64,000 nucleotides of DNA, from positions 62,001 to 126,000 of the forward strand of contig NZ_BOPG01000050.1 in NCBI RefSeq assembly GCF_016863635.1, read 5' to 3'. This stretch comes from Virgisporangium aurantiacum. GTDB lineage: Bacteria > Actinomycetota > Actinomycetes > Mycobacteriales > Micromonosporaceae. The notes under the pieces were generated by a model that saw only the letters and a list, made by a program, of their open reading frames with translations, ran no database searches and was not told the DNA's origin. A program made the position numbers and the translations under genes. Shown here piece after piece: positions 8,344 to 17,355 of this stretch (position 1 is the first letter of the stretch; each line of letters opens with the position of its first letter).

Positions 8344-9213
8344 ATGGAACAGGTGAGTACGGCGGACGAGTTCGAGCGGCACCGGTCCTACCTGACCGGG
8401 GTGGCGTACCGGATGCTCGGCACCGTCGCCGATGCCGAGGACGCGGTGCAGGAGACCTACCTGCGGTTCGCGCGGGCGAACGTCGACACGCGGCGGGACG
8501 CGCGCGGATGGTTGACCACCACCGTCGCCCGGATCTGTCTCGACGAGCTGGGTTCGGCACGGGCCCGGCGCGAGCGCTACGTGGGCCCGTGGTTGCCCGA
8601 GCCGGTGGTGGGGACCGACCTGGGGCCGGAGGACCGGGTGACCCTGGACGAGTCGGTCAGCATGGCCATGCTCGTTCTCCTCGAGTCGTTGAGCCCCGCG
8701 GAGCGCACCGCCTTCGTGCTCCGCGAGGTGCTCGGGCTGCCGTACGGCGAGGTGTCGGCGATCGTCGGCCGCACGGAAGCGGCGTGCCGGCAGCTCGTCG
8801 CGCGGGCCCGGGCACACGTCCGCGAGCGCGCCCCGCGCTTCAGCCCCGACCACGCCCAGCACGCCGGCGCCGTCGACGCGTTCCTCGCCGCGTGCTCGCA
8901 CGGAGACGTGGCGGAACTGGTGCGGGTGCTCGACCCCGAGGTCGTCCTGCGCTCCGACGGCGGCGGACGGGTCGCCGGGGTGGCCCGCCGCCCGGTCGTC
9001 GGCGCGCGGAACGTCGCGCGGCTCCTGCTCGCCCTCGCGGGCCGGCACGACGGAACCATGCGCCGCCGGCCGGTGAACGGCGCCGCCGGCCTGGTGTTCG
9101 AGTCGGCCGGCACGATCGTGGGCGTCATGGGCTTCGCCGTCGCGGGCGACCGGGTCACCGAGATCGACTTCGTGGTCAACCCCGACAAGCTGGGCCGGGT
9201 GAGCGACCGGTGA
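8344..9213 (+). CDS. ECF41-family RNA polymerase sigma factor
   Basis: About 289 residues: sigma-70 region 2 (AYRMLGTVADAEDAVQETYLR), region 4 (LPYGEVSAIVGRTEAACRQLVARAR) and a C-terminal SnoaL-like extension. All three hallmark motifs of ECF41 proteins are present: WLPEP between the sigma domains, DGGGR in the extension and NPDKL near the end. In this family the extension replaces an anti-sigma factor and tunes activity. An in-frame GTG at 8332 would give four more residues but overlaps the -10 region of the candidate promoter; GTG 8353 is a third option. The alpha/beta hydrolase that follows overlaps by GTGA and is a likely co-transcribed target. Confidence 0.9.
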   Translation: MEQVSTADEFERHRSYLTGVAYRMLGTVADAEDAVQETYLRFARANVDTRRDARGWLTTTVARICLDELGSARARRERYVGPWLPEPVVGTDLGPEDRVTLDESVSMAMLVLLESLSPAERTAFVLREVLGLPYGEVSAIVGRTEAACRQLVARARAHVRERAPRFSPDHAQHAGAVDAFLAACSHGDVAELVRVLDPEVVLRSDGGGRVAGVARRPVVGARNVARLLLALAGRHDGTMRRRPVNGAAGLVFESAGTIVGVMGFAVAGDRVTEIDFVVNPDKLGRVSDR

Positions 9214-10010
9214 CGGCCTACACGCGCGCGGGCACCGGCGCGCCGCTGGTGCTGCTGCACGGCATCGGCGGCGACCGCCATGCCTGGGACCCGGTGATCG
9301 GGCCGCTCGCCGAGCGGTTCGACGTCATCGCGGTCGACCTGCCGGGCCACGGGGAGTCCGATCCGCTGCCCGCGCATGTCGAGCCGTCGCCGGAAGCCCT
9401 GGCGTCGGCGGTGGCGGGCCTGCTCGACGACCTGAACGTCACCACCCCGCACCTCGCCGGCAACTCGCTCGGCGGCTGGGTCGCGCTCGAACTCGCCGCG
9501 ATCCGGCCGGTCGCGTCGCTGGCCCTGCTGTCACCCGCCGGGCTGTGGCGCGGACGGACACCGGTGTTCAACCGGGTGAGCCTGCGGACCATCCGGACGC
9601 TCGCCCGGTACGGCCGGCGCCCGTTGTGCCGGCTCGTGCGGTACCCGCCGGCCCGGCGGCTCGTCTTCGCGCAGACCCACGGCCGACCGGCCCGCTTCAC
9701 CGCGGACTACGCGCGTCGGGCCGTGCTGGCGATGGGCACCTGCCCGGCCTTCGACGCCACCATGGCGGCGACCGTGCCGCGCCGCTACGTGGCCGGTCCC
9801 GCGATCGACGCGCCGGTGACGGTCGCCTTCGGCACCCGCGACCGCGTCCTGCTGCGACGCCGGTCCCGCCACGTCGACCAGCTGCCACCGGGTACGCGGG
9901 TCGAGACACTCCGCGGCTGCGGCCACGTCCCGATGGGCGACGATCCCCCGGCCGTCGCGACGTTCATCGTCAGGGCCGCGGAGCGCGCGGGCAGAAGTCG
10001 GGCGCGGTAA
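9210..10010 (+). CDS. Alpha/beta hydrolase
   Basis: A 266-residue alpha/beta-hydrolase: oxyanion region LLHGIGGDRHAW, nucleophile elbow GNSLGGW, and C-terminal catalytic histidine in GCGHVPM. No signal peptide, so cytoplasmic. Substrate is unknown. It starts in a GTGA overlap with the ECF41 sigma factor gene. ECF41 factors usually sit beside carboxymuconolactone decarboxylase, oxidoreductase or epimerase genes, so a hydrolase partner is a departure from the common pattern. Confidence 0.87.
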   Translation: MTAYTRAGTGAPLVLLHGIGGDRHAWDPVIGPLAERFDVIAVDLPGHGESDPLPAHVEPSPEALASAVAGLLDDLNVTTPHLAGNSLGGWVALELAAIRPVASLALLSPAGLWRGRTPVFNRVSLRTIRTLARYGRRPLCRLVRYPPARRLVFAQTHGRPARFTADYARRAVLAMGTCPAFDATMAATVPRRYVAGPAIDAPVTVAFGTRDRVLLRRRSRHVDQLPPGTRVETLRGCGHVPMGDDPPAVATFIVRAAERAGRSRAR

Positions 10011-10036
10011 GCCGCTCGCTCTGGTAGGACAGTCGG

Positions 10037-13000
10037 GTGGCGATTTCCCCGAGCACCCGCGTACTGCTCACCGACCTCGACCCGCTGCCGCCCGGCGAGC
10101 GGTTCGGCGCGGCGATCCGGCACGGCCGCTCGCTGTCGGCGGCCGACCGCGACCGGCTGCTGGCCGACCTCGCCGGCCACGACACCTACACCCGCGAGCT
10201 GGCGGCGGCGGTCGCCGCGGGCACCGGTGCCGGCGACCACCTCGCCGCCGCGCTCGTCGACCCGAACCCGCGGGTGCGGGCGTGGGCGCTGCGGGCGGCG
10301 ATCGCCGGGCCGGCCGCGGTCGCGCCGGAAACGCTGGCGGCGGCGGTCGACGACGGGCCGCTCGACCTGCGTCTCGGCCTCTACCGGGGGCTGCGCCGCC
10401 GGCCCGGCGCGGCCGACGAGCTGATCGGTCGGGTCAAAGAGCGTTGGGGGGACGGCGAAGCAGCGCGCCTGCTGCCGGCGTGCTCGGCCGGCACGGTCGG
10501 TGCGCTGCTGCCGGAGCTGGCATACGCCGTACCGAACTGGAACGCCCTCACGGCCCGGCATCCCGACGCGGTCCGGGAGTACGCCGCCGCCGAGCTCGCT
10601 GCCGCTACCGACGCCGCCCGTCCGGCCTGGTGGGCCCGGAACCCGTGGCTGGTGGTCGCGCTGGCCCGGAACGCGCCCGGCGCGCTGCTCGACCTGTGCG
10701 AGCGCTGGCTGGCCGGGCCGTTGCCGGACGGGTTCCTGCTGCACCTCAACCGGATCCTCGCCCACGACACCGGTCGCGCGGTGCGGCTCGTGCTCGCCGA
10801 TCCGGCCCGGCCCCGGCAACTCGCCGTCGGGTGGCACAGCCGCCGCACCCTGGCCCGCCTCACCGCACTGTCCGATGTGGACCTCGGCGCGTTGCTGCGC
10901 GGCAACGGGCCCACGTCGATGTTCCTGGCGCGGGTGCTGCACCGGCTCCCGCCGGCCCGGCGCGAAGCGGTCTTCGATATCGCGAACGCCGACCGCGACC
11001 TCACCACCGCGCTGCTGTCCGACGAGCTGCTCGACGTCCTGCCGCACGCCCGGCGGCACGCCGAGACGCGGCGGATGCTCGCCCTGCCGGCGGTGCGCAC
11101 GGAACCGGCGCGCACCAACCGGTTCAGCGCCTTCCTGCCCTACGACGAGGCCGTCGCCGCGCTGACCGCGGCGACCCGTGGCGCCGATCCCGACGAGCGG
11201 GCGGCGGCGTACGCCGGGCTGATCCGGGCGGCGGCCGCCACCGGCGACACCGCGGCCGTCACCGATCTGTTCACCCACCTCGGTCGGGTCCGCAACGAGC
11301 AGGACCCGGTGCGGTCGGTGGTGCTGCACGGGCTCGCCGAGCGGGTGCGTCCCGAGCTGTACGACCCCGAGGATCCGCGCGTGCGCGACGCGCTCGACCA
11401 GCTCGTCCGCGACGCGTTGGACGCACGGGACCGGTCGTACGCCACGCAGTCCGCCGTCCACACGCTCATTTTCCGGGTGCTGACGGCGACCGCGGCGACC
11501 ACCGCGCGCCCGACGGCGCCGCCGCTGCTCGCCTGGGCGCTGGACTCCGTCGAGCGGCTCACCCTGTGGAACTACGCGGCGGCGGGCGGCGGCGGCTGGG
11601 CGGCCCTGCGCCGCGGCCAGGAACACGAGGTGTTCGCGCGGATCCGGCCGTGGCTCGTGGCCGCCGTCGACCGCGGGCAGCCCGCGGCCGCGCTGTCGGT
11701 CGCGCGGGCGCTGGGCCGGCGGGCCTGGGCCGTCACCGGGTTGCAGGAACTGGTGAAGGCGGCGACGAGGTCCAAGCAGGACGGGATCGTCACCCAGGCG
11801 GTGCACCTGTGGCTCGAACCGCCGACGACGCGGGTGGAGCGCGCGGCCGAACTGGTGCGGCGCGACGAGTCGCTCGTCACCCTCACCCCGGTGCTCGACG
11901 TGCTGGCCCGCCGCCGGCCCGACCTGGTCGACTCGCTGATCCTCGCCGGTCGCCCGCTGAAGGGCCGGTTCGGCACCCGGAAGGCGCGCTGGATCCCGGC
12001 CCTCGACGCGCGCACCGTCGCCGCCTGGACGCCGGGCCGGATCGCGCGGTACGCGGAACTGCTGCGCAAGGGCATCGGGGACAAGGGGTTGGAGGTGTGG
12101 TCGCGGGCGGCCCTCACCCGCGTGCTCGCGGCGGTGCCCGCCCCGGCCGGCGGGCCGACGGCGGTGGCCGGCCTGCTCGTCGCCCGCCACGTGCCGGTCG
12201 TCGAGGCGGCGCTCACCGGGCTCGGGCACAGCGACGTCCCGGCCGAGGCGCTGCCCGTGCTGCTCGACCACGCCGGTGGCGACCGGGCCCGGGTGGCCAT
12301 CTTCGCCGCCGGGCGGTGCGTGCGCGGCATCCGGCCCGGCGACCTGACTGCCGTGCTCGCGGCGGCGCTCGACGCGCCGAAGATCACCGTGCGCAAGGAG
12401 GCCGCGCGGATGCTGGCCGCCACCCGGCCACCCGGGGCCGTCGACGCGCTGCTCGCGGCCTGGCACCGCACCGGCCAGCACCGCGACGTGCGGATCGCGC
12501 TGGCCGCCGCGCTGCGGAACTGGCCCGCCGACAACCGGATCTGGGCGACGTTCGACGGCGTCGCCGCCACCGGCGACCGCTACCTCGCCGGGAGCCTCGC
12601 CGACGTCGAGCCGGACTCGATGCCGGTCGCCTACCGCTCCCGCTACGCGGCGGTCGTGCGCGGGCTGGTCCACCATCCGGAGACGCCGGTCGTGCGGCAC
12701 GCCTACATCGCGCTGCCCGCGTGGCTTCCGTGGGAGCCCGGCTGTGCCGACGACCTCGCCGCCGCCGTCACCGACCTTGTGCCCGCGACGCCGTGGGCCG
12801 ACGCCATGGCGGCACTCACCCTGCCCGCCGTGTGGGGGTCGGTGCCGGCGGTGCTGCCCGGTGTCACCCGGGCGCTCGTCGCATCGTCCACTGAGGACAG
12901 TGACGCCGAGCCGACCCGCGACCGGCCCGCCCGGCAGCGGCTGCGCCACCTCGTCGACGGCCTGGTGGGCAACGCCGCCTCCTGCCGCCGCCACCCGGAA

Positions 13001-13405
13001 CCGGTGCGGCGGACGGTCGACGTGCTGCGGGCCGACCCGTCGTTCGTGCCGGAGGCGGCGCGGCTGGCGGCCGTCCTGCCGTGGCCCGGCCCCGGGCTCG
13101 GCGCGGAACTGGCCGCGCTCGCGGACCTGCTCGACGGGCTGCCGGCCACCGCGGCGGCCGTCGCCGCGGGCATCCCGTTCGCCACCTTCGCCGGGCTCGA
13201 TCCGGGGAGCGTCGACGAGGCCGCCGCGACGCTCGCGCGCCGGCCCGACGTGGCGGCCGGCCTGCTCGCCGTGGCGCTGGTCGCCGCGCTGGGCGCCGAG
13301 GCCGGCTGGCCGGCGCCGTGGCGGGAGCACCTGCGGGCGTTGCGGCGGCACGCCGAGGCGGAGGTCCGCCACGCCGCGCTGCGGCCGGTGACGGCCCCGG
13401 AGTGA
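10037..13405 (+). CDS. Large HEAT-like repeat protein of unknown function
   Basis: An 1122-residue protein made almost entirely of Ala/Leu/Arg-rich helical units of about 35-40 residues, typical of HEAT/armadillo-like scaffolds (for example VRAWALRAAIAGPAAVAPE, and later VRIALAAALRNWPADNRIW). I see no signal peptide, membrane segment or catalytic motif. Such proteins usually act as binding scaffolds. It starts 26 bp after the hydrolase stop with GTG, so it may belong to the same operon. Function not assignable from sequence alone. Confidence 0.8.
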   Translation: MAISPSTRVLLTDLDPLPPGERFGAAIRHGRSLSAADRDRLLADLAGHDTYTRELAAAVAAGTGAGDHLAAALVDPNPRVRAWALRAAIAGPAAVAPETLAAAVDDGPLDLRLGLYRGLRRRPGAADELIGRVKERWGDGEAARLLPACSAGTVGALLPELAYAVPNWNALTARHPDAVREYAAAELAAATDAARPAWWARNPWLVVALARNAPGALLDLCERWLAGPLPDGFLLHLNRILAHDTGRAVRLVLADPARPRQLAVGWHSRRTLARLTALSDVDLGALLRGNGPTSMFLARVLHRLPPARREAVFDIANADRDLTTALLSDELLDVLPHARRHAETRRMLALPAVRTEPARTNRFSAFLPYDEAVAALTAATRGADPDERAAAYAGLIRAAAATGDTAAVTDLFTHLGRVRNEQDPVRSVVLHGLAERVRPELYDPEDPRVRDALDQLVRDALDARDRSYATQSAVHTLIFRVLTATAATTARPTAPPLLAWALDSVERLTLWNYAAAGGGGWAALRRGQEHEVFARIRPWLVAAVDRGQPAAALSVARALGRRAWAVTGLQELVKAATRSKQDGIVTQAVHLWLEPPTTRVERAAELVRRDESLVTLTPVLDVLARRRPDLVDSLILAGRPLKGRFGTRKARWIPALDARTVAAWTPGRIARYAELLRKGIGDKGLEVWSRAALTRVLAAVPAPAGGPTAVAGLLVARHVPVVEAALTGLGHSDVPAEALPVLLDHAGGDRARVAIFAAGRCVRGIRPGDLTAVLAAALDAPKITVRKEAARMLAATRPPGAVDALLAAWHRTGQHRDVRIALAAALRNWPADNRIWATFDGVAATGDRYLAGSLADVEPDSMPVAYRSRYAAVVRGLVHHPETPVVRHAYIALPAWLPWEPGCADDLAAAVTDLVPATPWADAMAALTLPAVWGSVPAVLPGVTRALVASSTEDSDAEPTRDRPARQRLRHLVDGLVGNAASCRRHPEPVRRTVDVLRADPSFVPEAARLAAVLPWPGPGLGAELAALADLLDGLPATAAAVAAGIPFATFAGLDPGSVDEAAATLARRPDVAAGLLAVALVAALGAEAGWPAPWREHLRALRRHAEAEVRHAALRPVTAPE

Positions 13406-13421
13406 CGGCACCCGTCCCGGG

Positions 13422-14366
13422 TCACCAGTCCAGCGGTTGCCCGTCGAGCCGGGTCCCGTACCACGAGCGGATCGCCGCGAACGCCTCCGCCGGCAACGGT
13501 TCCTCGACGGCCCGCAGGCTCGACTCCAGCTGCGCGACGGACTTGCTGCCCGGGATGACCGTCGACACCGCGTCGTATGCCAGCAGGAACCGCAACGCGC
13601 CCTCGACCACGCCGACCCCGGCCGGCAGCAGTGCCCGGAACTCGTCGACGAGCCCGGCCCGCAGCGCGACGTCCGCACGCGTCCAGCGCGACCGGACATC
13701 GGTGAACTCGCTGTCGGCGGTGTACCGGCCGGACAGCCAGCCGGACTCCAGCGGCACCTTGATGATGGTGCCGACGCCCTTGTCGCGGGCCCGACCCATC
13801 GCGGCCCACGGCTCCTGGTACAGCGCCGACAGCCGCACCTCCAGCGCCGTCGAGTCGCTGGTGGTCAGCACCAGGTCGATGTCGGCGCCCCAGTCGACCG
13901 ACGAGCCGTAGGACCGGATGGTGCCCTTGTCGACGAGCCGCTGCATCACCTCGTAGTGGTCGCTCTTCGACCCGTCGAGGATCTCGGCCGGCGGGTTGTG
14001 CAGCACCACGACGTCGACGTGGTCGACGTTCATCCGGCGGGCGCTGCGCTCCACGGACGCCTCGATGGCGTCGGCCGACCAGTCGGTTCCGCCCTCCGGC
14101 GTGTACCCGAACTTGGTGCAGATGACCACGTCCGCGCCCTTGCGGTCGGCCAGCGCCCGGCCGATGTTCACCTCGCTGGCGCCGTCGGCGTAGCCGGGCG
14201 CGGTGTCGATGAAGGTGACGCCCGCGTCGAGCGCCGCGTGGACGATGCGCACCGCCTCGGTCTCGTCGGGACCGTCGGGCCAGTTCTCCGACCGGCCGAG
14301 CTGCCACGCTCCGAGCCCGATGACGCTGACGTCGATTCCGGTCGACCCGAACGGCCTTGTCTCCAC
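13422..14366 (-). CDS. Aldo/keto reductase
   Basis: A 314-residue AKR-family NADPH-dependent oxidoreductase. The catalytic tetrad is visible in order: Asp in FIDTAPGY, Tyr in the same segment, Lys in CTKFG and His in VVLHNPP. The C-terminal VIPGSKS motif fits NADP(H) phosphate binding. It converges on the HEAT protein (16 bp between stops) and diverges from the MFS gene across about 54 bp, suggesting that reductase and exporter may share a control region. Substrate unknown. Confidence 0.9.
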   Translation of the reverse strand: METRPFGSTGIDVSVIGLGAWQLGRSENWPDGPDETEAVRIVHAALDAGVTFIDTAPGYADGASEVNIGRALADRKGADVVICTKFGYTPEGGTDWSADAIEASVERSARRMNVDHVDVVVLHNPPAEILDGSKSDHYEVMQRLVDKGTIRSYGSSVDWGADIDLVLTTSDSTALEVRLSALYQEPWAAMGRARDKGVGTIIKVPLESGWLSGRYTADSEFTDVRSRWTRADVALRAGLVDEFRALLPAGVGVVEGALRFLLAYDAVSTVIPGSKSVAQLESSLRAVEEPLPAEAFAAIRSWYGTRLDGQPLDW

Positions 14367-14420
14367 GCTGCTCCCCCTCGTACGCCGGTGGAGATCATCT
14401 TACCGCGGTAGGCTCGGGCG

Positions 14421-15686
14421 GTGACGGCATCGATCCCGGTCGAACCGCTTCCGTTGCGCCGTGACCCGGCTTTCCGGCGTTACTGGCTGGCCCGGCTGAC
14501 GTCGCTCTGCGGGAGTTCGGTCACCGTCGTCGCGATGCCGGTCCTCGTGTACCAGCTCACCGGATCGGCGCTCTGGACGGCGCTGGTCACCGTCGCCGAG
14601 GCCGCGCCGTACCTGTGCGTCGGGCTGGTCGTCGGGGCGATCGCCGACCGGAGCGACCGGCGCCGCACGATGATCGTCGCCGACCTGGTGAACGCCGCGC
14701 TGCTCGCCAGCATCCCGCTCGCCTACGCGCTCGACGTCCTCACCGCGCCGCACGTCCTGCTCGTCGCGCTGGCGGCGCAGACGATGTTCGTCTTCTTCGA
14801 CGCCAGCAGCGTCGGCGCGCTGCCGGCGATCGTCGGCCGCGACCGCATCGCCGGCGCGCAGGCGGCGTTGTTCGCGGCGTCCAACCTCGCCGACCTGGCG
14901 CTGCCGATGCTCGCGGGCGTGGCGCTCGTGGTGCTTCCGGCGGCCGGCCTGATCGCGGTCGACGCGGTGTCGTTCGTGGTGTCGGCGCTGTTGATCCGCG
15001 CGATCGCGCGGCCGTTCTCCACCGGCGGGCGGACCGGTGACCGTCGATTGTGGACGGACGTGCGCGCGGGCCTGCGGTTCGTCTGGGGCCACACCGGCGT
15101 GCGGGTGCTCACGTTCGCCGGCCTGGTGCAGTGTCTCGCCGGCGGGGCGATGGTCGGCCAGCTCGTGCCGTGGGCCGACCGCACCCTCGGCGTCGACCCC
15201 GACGACGGGCGGATCGGCATACTGTTCGTCGCCTGGGGCGCCGGCGGCGTGGTCGGCAGCGTCCTGTTCCCGCGCGTGAACGCCCGCCTCGGCCCGGCCC
15301 GCACGACGCTGGTGTTCCTGCCGCTGTCGGCCGCCGGCGGGGTGGCGGTGGCGCTGTCGACGCACTGGCTCGTCGCGGCGGCGGTGATCGGCGCCTGGAT
15401 CACCGCCTACATGATCGTGGCGATCGCGCAGATCACCATGCGGCAGCAGGTGAGCCCGGACCATCTGCAGGGCCGGGTGCACACGGTGGCGCGGGTGTTC
15501 TCGTGGGGGATCGGCTGGCCGGTCGGCGCCCTCGTCGGCGGCGCGCTCGCCGAGGCCGTCGACCCGCGGGCGGCGGCGGTGTTCGCCGCGGCCGTGCTGG
15601 TGTTCGGCGCCGTGGTGGTGTGGCTGTCACCGCTGAAGCACGCCGACCGGGCCGAGGTCGCCGTCGACGTGGGTGGTGTCGGGTAG
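14421..15686 (+). CDS. MFS exporter (EntS-like)
   Basis: A 421-residue major facilitator with about 12 hydrophobic segments; the MFS loop signature between helices 2 and 3 reads GAIADRSDRRRTMI. The N-terminal RRDPAFRRYWLARLTSLCGS resembles the EntS/enterobactin-exporter subgroup that exports secondary metabolites and drugs. GTG start, divergent from the aldo/keto reductase. The last 11 codons and the stop lie inside the right copy of the 55-bp inverted repeat, so its C-terminus (VDVGGVG) is probably not ancestral. Confidence 0.88.
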   Translation: MTASIPVEPLPLRRDPAFRRYWLARLTSLCGSSVTVVAMPVLVYQLTGSALWTALVTVAEAAPYLCVGLVVGAIADRSDRRRTMIVADLVNAALLASIPLAYALDVLTAPHVLLVALAAQTMFVFFDASSVGALPAIVGRDRIAGAQAALFAASNLADLALPMLAGVALVVLPAAGLIAVDAVSFVVSALLIRAIARPFSTGGRTGDRRLWTDVRAGLRFVWGHTGVRVLTFAGLVQCLAGGAMVGQLVPWADRTLGVDPDDGRIGILFVAWGAGGVVGSVLFPRVNARLGPARTTLVFLPLSAAGGVAVALSTHWLVAAAVIGAWITAYMIVAIAQITMRQQVSPDHLQGRVHTVARVFSWGIGWPVGALVGGALAEAVDPRAAAVFAAAVLVFGAVVVWLSPLKHADRAEVAVDVGGVG

Positions 15687-15705
15687 CGGCTGCGCCGCCG
15701 GTGCC
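15651..15705 (-). repeat. 55-bp inverted repeat, right copy
   Basis: Reverse complement of 8140-8194 with three mismatches. It supplies the final codons and TAG stop of the MFS gene and extends 19 bp beyond it. A 17-bp piece with one mismatch to its core also occurs at 63873-63889, which may be chance. Confidence 0.9.
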
Positions 15706-15716
15706 TCGGTGCCCGG

Positions 15717-16337
15717 TCAGTGGTGGCCGGCGGCGAGGCGGATGCCGAACGCGGCGATCACCGTCCCCGTCACGCGGTCGAGGATCCGGCGGGCGAGCGG
15801 CCGTTGCAGCGTCGCCCGGAGGCGGTTCGCCAGCACGATCAGGATCGCCGACCACGCCGTCCCGAGCAGGACGTGGATGCCCGCGAGCAGCACACCGTAC
15901 GCGAGCGGCGCGGCGCCGGCCGGGATGAACTGGGGGAGGAGCGCGACGTAGAACGCGCCCATCTTGGGGTTCAGGAGATTGGTCAGCAGGCCGCGCCGGA
16001 GGCCCGACCCGAAGCCGTCGGCGTTGGCGTCGGTGGTCGGGGACGGCGCGGCCCGGCGGCGGCTGGCCAGGATCATGGTGACGCCCATCCAGACGAGGTA
16101 CGCGGCACCCGCCCACCGCAGCACCTCGTACGCGACGTGGGACGCCGTGAACAGCGCCGTGACACCGGCCGACGTGAGCACGCCCCACGCGAGCGTGCCG
16201 CCCTGGATGCCGGCCACCACGCCCCACGCCCGCCGGGGCGCGCCGACCGCCGCGGTGCGCAGGATCAGCGCGGTGTCCATCCCGGGCGTGATCGTCAGCA
16301 GGCCGATGACGGCGAGGAACGGCAGGAGGGTCGTCAC
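15717..16337 (-). CDS. LysE/RhtB-family exporter
   Basis: A 206-residue membrane protein with the family signature near the N-terminus (LTITPGMDTALILRTA) and a second conserved stretch GLLTNLLNPKMGAFYVALLPQFI. Members export amino acids such as lysine, homoserine or threonine. Length is normal. The GTG start at 16337 was chosen because it precedes the first membrane segment directly; the open frame upstream is not protein-like. It lies 14 bp after the DeoR regulator gene on the same strand, so the two are probably one operon. Confidence 0.88.
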   Translation of the reverse strand: MTTLLPFLAVIGLLTITPGMDTALILRTAAVGAPRRAWGVVAGIQGGTLAWGVLTSAGVTALFTASHVAYEVLRWAGAAYLVWMGVTMILASRRRAAPSPTTDANADGFGSGLRRGLLTNLLNPKMGAFYVALLPQFIPAGAAPLAYGVLLAGIHVLLGTAWSAILIVLANRLRATLQRPLARRILDRVTGTVIAAFGIRLAAGHH

Positions 16338-16351
16338 GGGGTCAAGATACG

Positions 16352-17158
16352 TCAGTCGGCGTCGGGGTCGGGCTGGGCGACGAGGACCTTGATGCCGGTC
16401 TGCTCCAGGGCGCGGATCTCGGCCGGGTCGGCGCTGCCGTCGGTGACCACGGCGGTGATCGCGCCGGTGGACGCGACCCGGCCGACCGCGGTGCGCCCGA
16501 GGCTCGCCGGATCGGCGAGGACGTAGCACTCGCGGGCGTGCTCGATCATCACCTGCTGCAGGGCGATGTCGTCGAGGAGGCGCTGGGTGAGCCCGGCGCG
16601 GTGGTGGATGCCGGCGGCGGACAGGAAGACCTTGTCGGCGTAGTACTGGCGGAAGAACTGTTCGGCGACGGGGCCGGCGCAGGCCAGGTCGGCGGTGCGC
16701 ACCTGGCCACCGGCGATCAGCACGTCGACGCCCGCGCGGCCGGCGAGTTCGGCGGCGACCGGCAGGCTCGCGCACAGCACGCGACCGGCGAACGACGCCG
16801 TCATCGCGACCGCGACCTGCTGGATCAGCCGGTCGCCGTGCAGGGTGACGGTGTCGTCGGGCTCGACGAGCGTCGCGGCCAGCGCCGCGATCCGCCGGTG
16901 GACGGGCGAGCCGCCGTCGGCCGGCACGTCGGTGCGCACCGTCGCCAGCTCGGGCTCGGTGACGACCGCACCGCCGTAGACGCGGCGCAGCAGCCCCCGT
17001 TCCTCGAGCACCTGGAGGTCGCGCCGCACGGTCTCACCGGAGACGCCGAACCGGCGGGCCAGGTCGTCGACCCGCACGCGGGTGTCGCGGCGCACCTGGG
17101 CGGCGACGAGCAGCCGCCGCTCCTCGGGCAGGGCCGCGTCCAGCGCCTCGTCCGTCAT
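16352..17158 (-). CDS. DeoR-family transcriptional regulator
   Basis: A 268-residue regulator: DeoR HTH (VDDLARRFGVSGETVRRDLQVLEERG) followed by a DeoRC sugar-phosphate sensor domain. The last part contains the conserved phosphosugar-binding style segments (FLSAAGIH, YVLADPASLG). ATG at 17158 is preceded by a strong GGAGGGAGGG ribosome site, better than the in-frame start further upstream. It is divergent from the peptide importer operon, so it is a good candidate for its regulator, with a phosphorylated amino sugar as possible signal. Confidence 0.9.
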   Translation of the reverse strand: MTDEALDAALPEERRLLVAAQVRRDTRVRVDDLARRFGVSGETVRRDLQVLEERGLLRRVYGGAVVTEPELATVRTDVPADGGSPVHRRIAALAATLVEPDDTVTLHGDRLIQQVAVAMTASFAGRVLCASLPVAAELAGRAGVDVLIAGGQVRTADLACAGPVAEQFFRQYYADKVFLSAAGIHHRAGLTQRLLDDIALQQVMIEHARECYVLADPASLGRTAVGRVASTGAITAVVTDGSADPAEIRALEQTGIKVLVAQPDPDAD

Positions 17159-17355
17159 GGGCCCTCCCTCCCTCCGGCGGTGATCGCCGGTCCACCTTAT
17201 GTCGTCAGGCCACGTCACCGCCTGTGGTATGTTGCGCAAAGCATGTGGGATGTTGACCGATTTTCACGTCTGATGGTAAACACGCCACACGTCGGCGGAG
17301 ATCGATCGGCCCGATGCCGACCAGTCGAGGGCCGACCCAGTGTGAGAAACGGTGG
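17159..17355. promoter_or_regulatory. Divergent control region with a 12-bp direct repeat
   Basis: The spacer between the DeoR gene and the importer holds TGTGGTATGTTG at 17223-17234 and TGTGGGATGTTG at 17244-17255, one mismatch apart, 21 bp start to start (two helical turns). This is the arrangement expected of a dimeric repressor operator. The region is clearly less GC-rich than the rest. Confidence 0.55.

Noticed and set aside
9785..13699. Very long open frame (over 1300 codons) on the minus strand
   Set aside because: Arg/Gly/Pro-rich translation with no domain, antisense to the HEAT-like and hydrolase genes; a GC-rich shadow. The same holds for 349-2592 and other long antisense frames.
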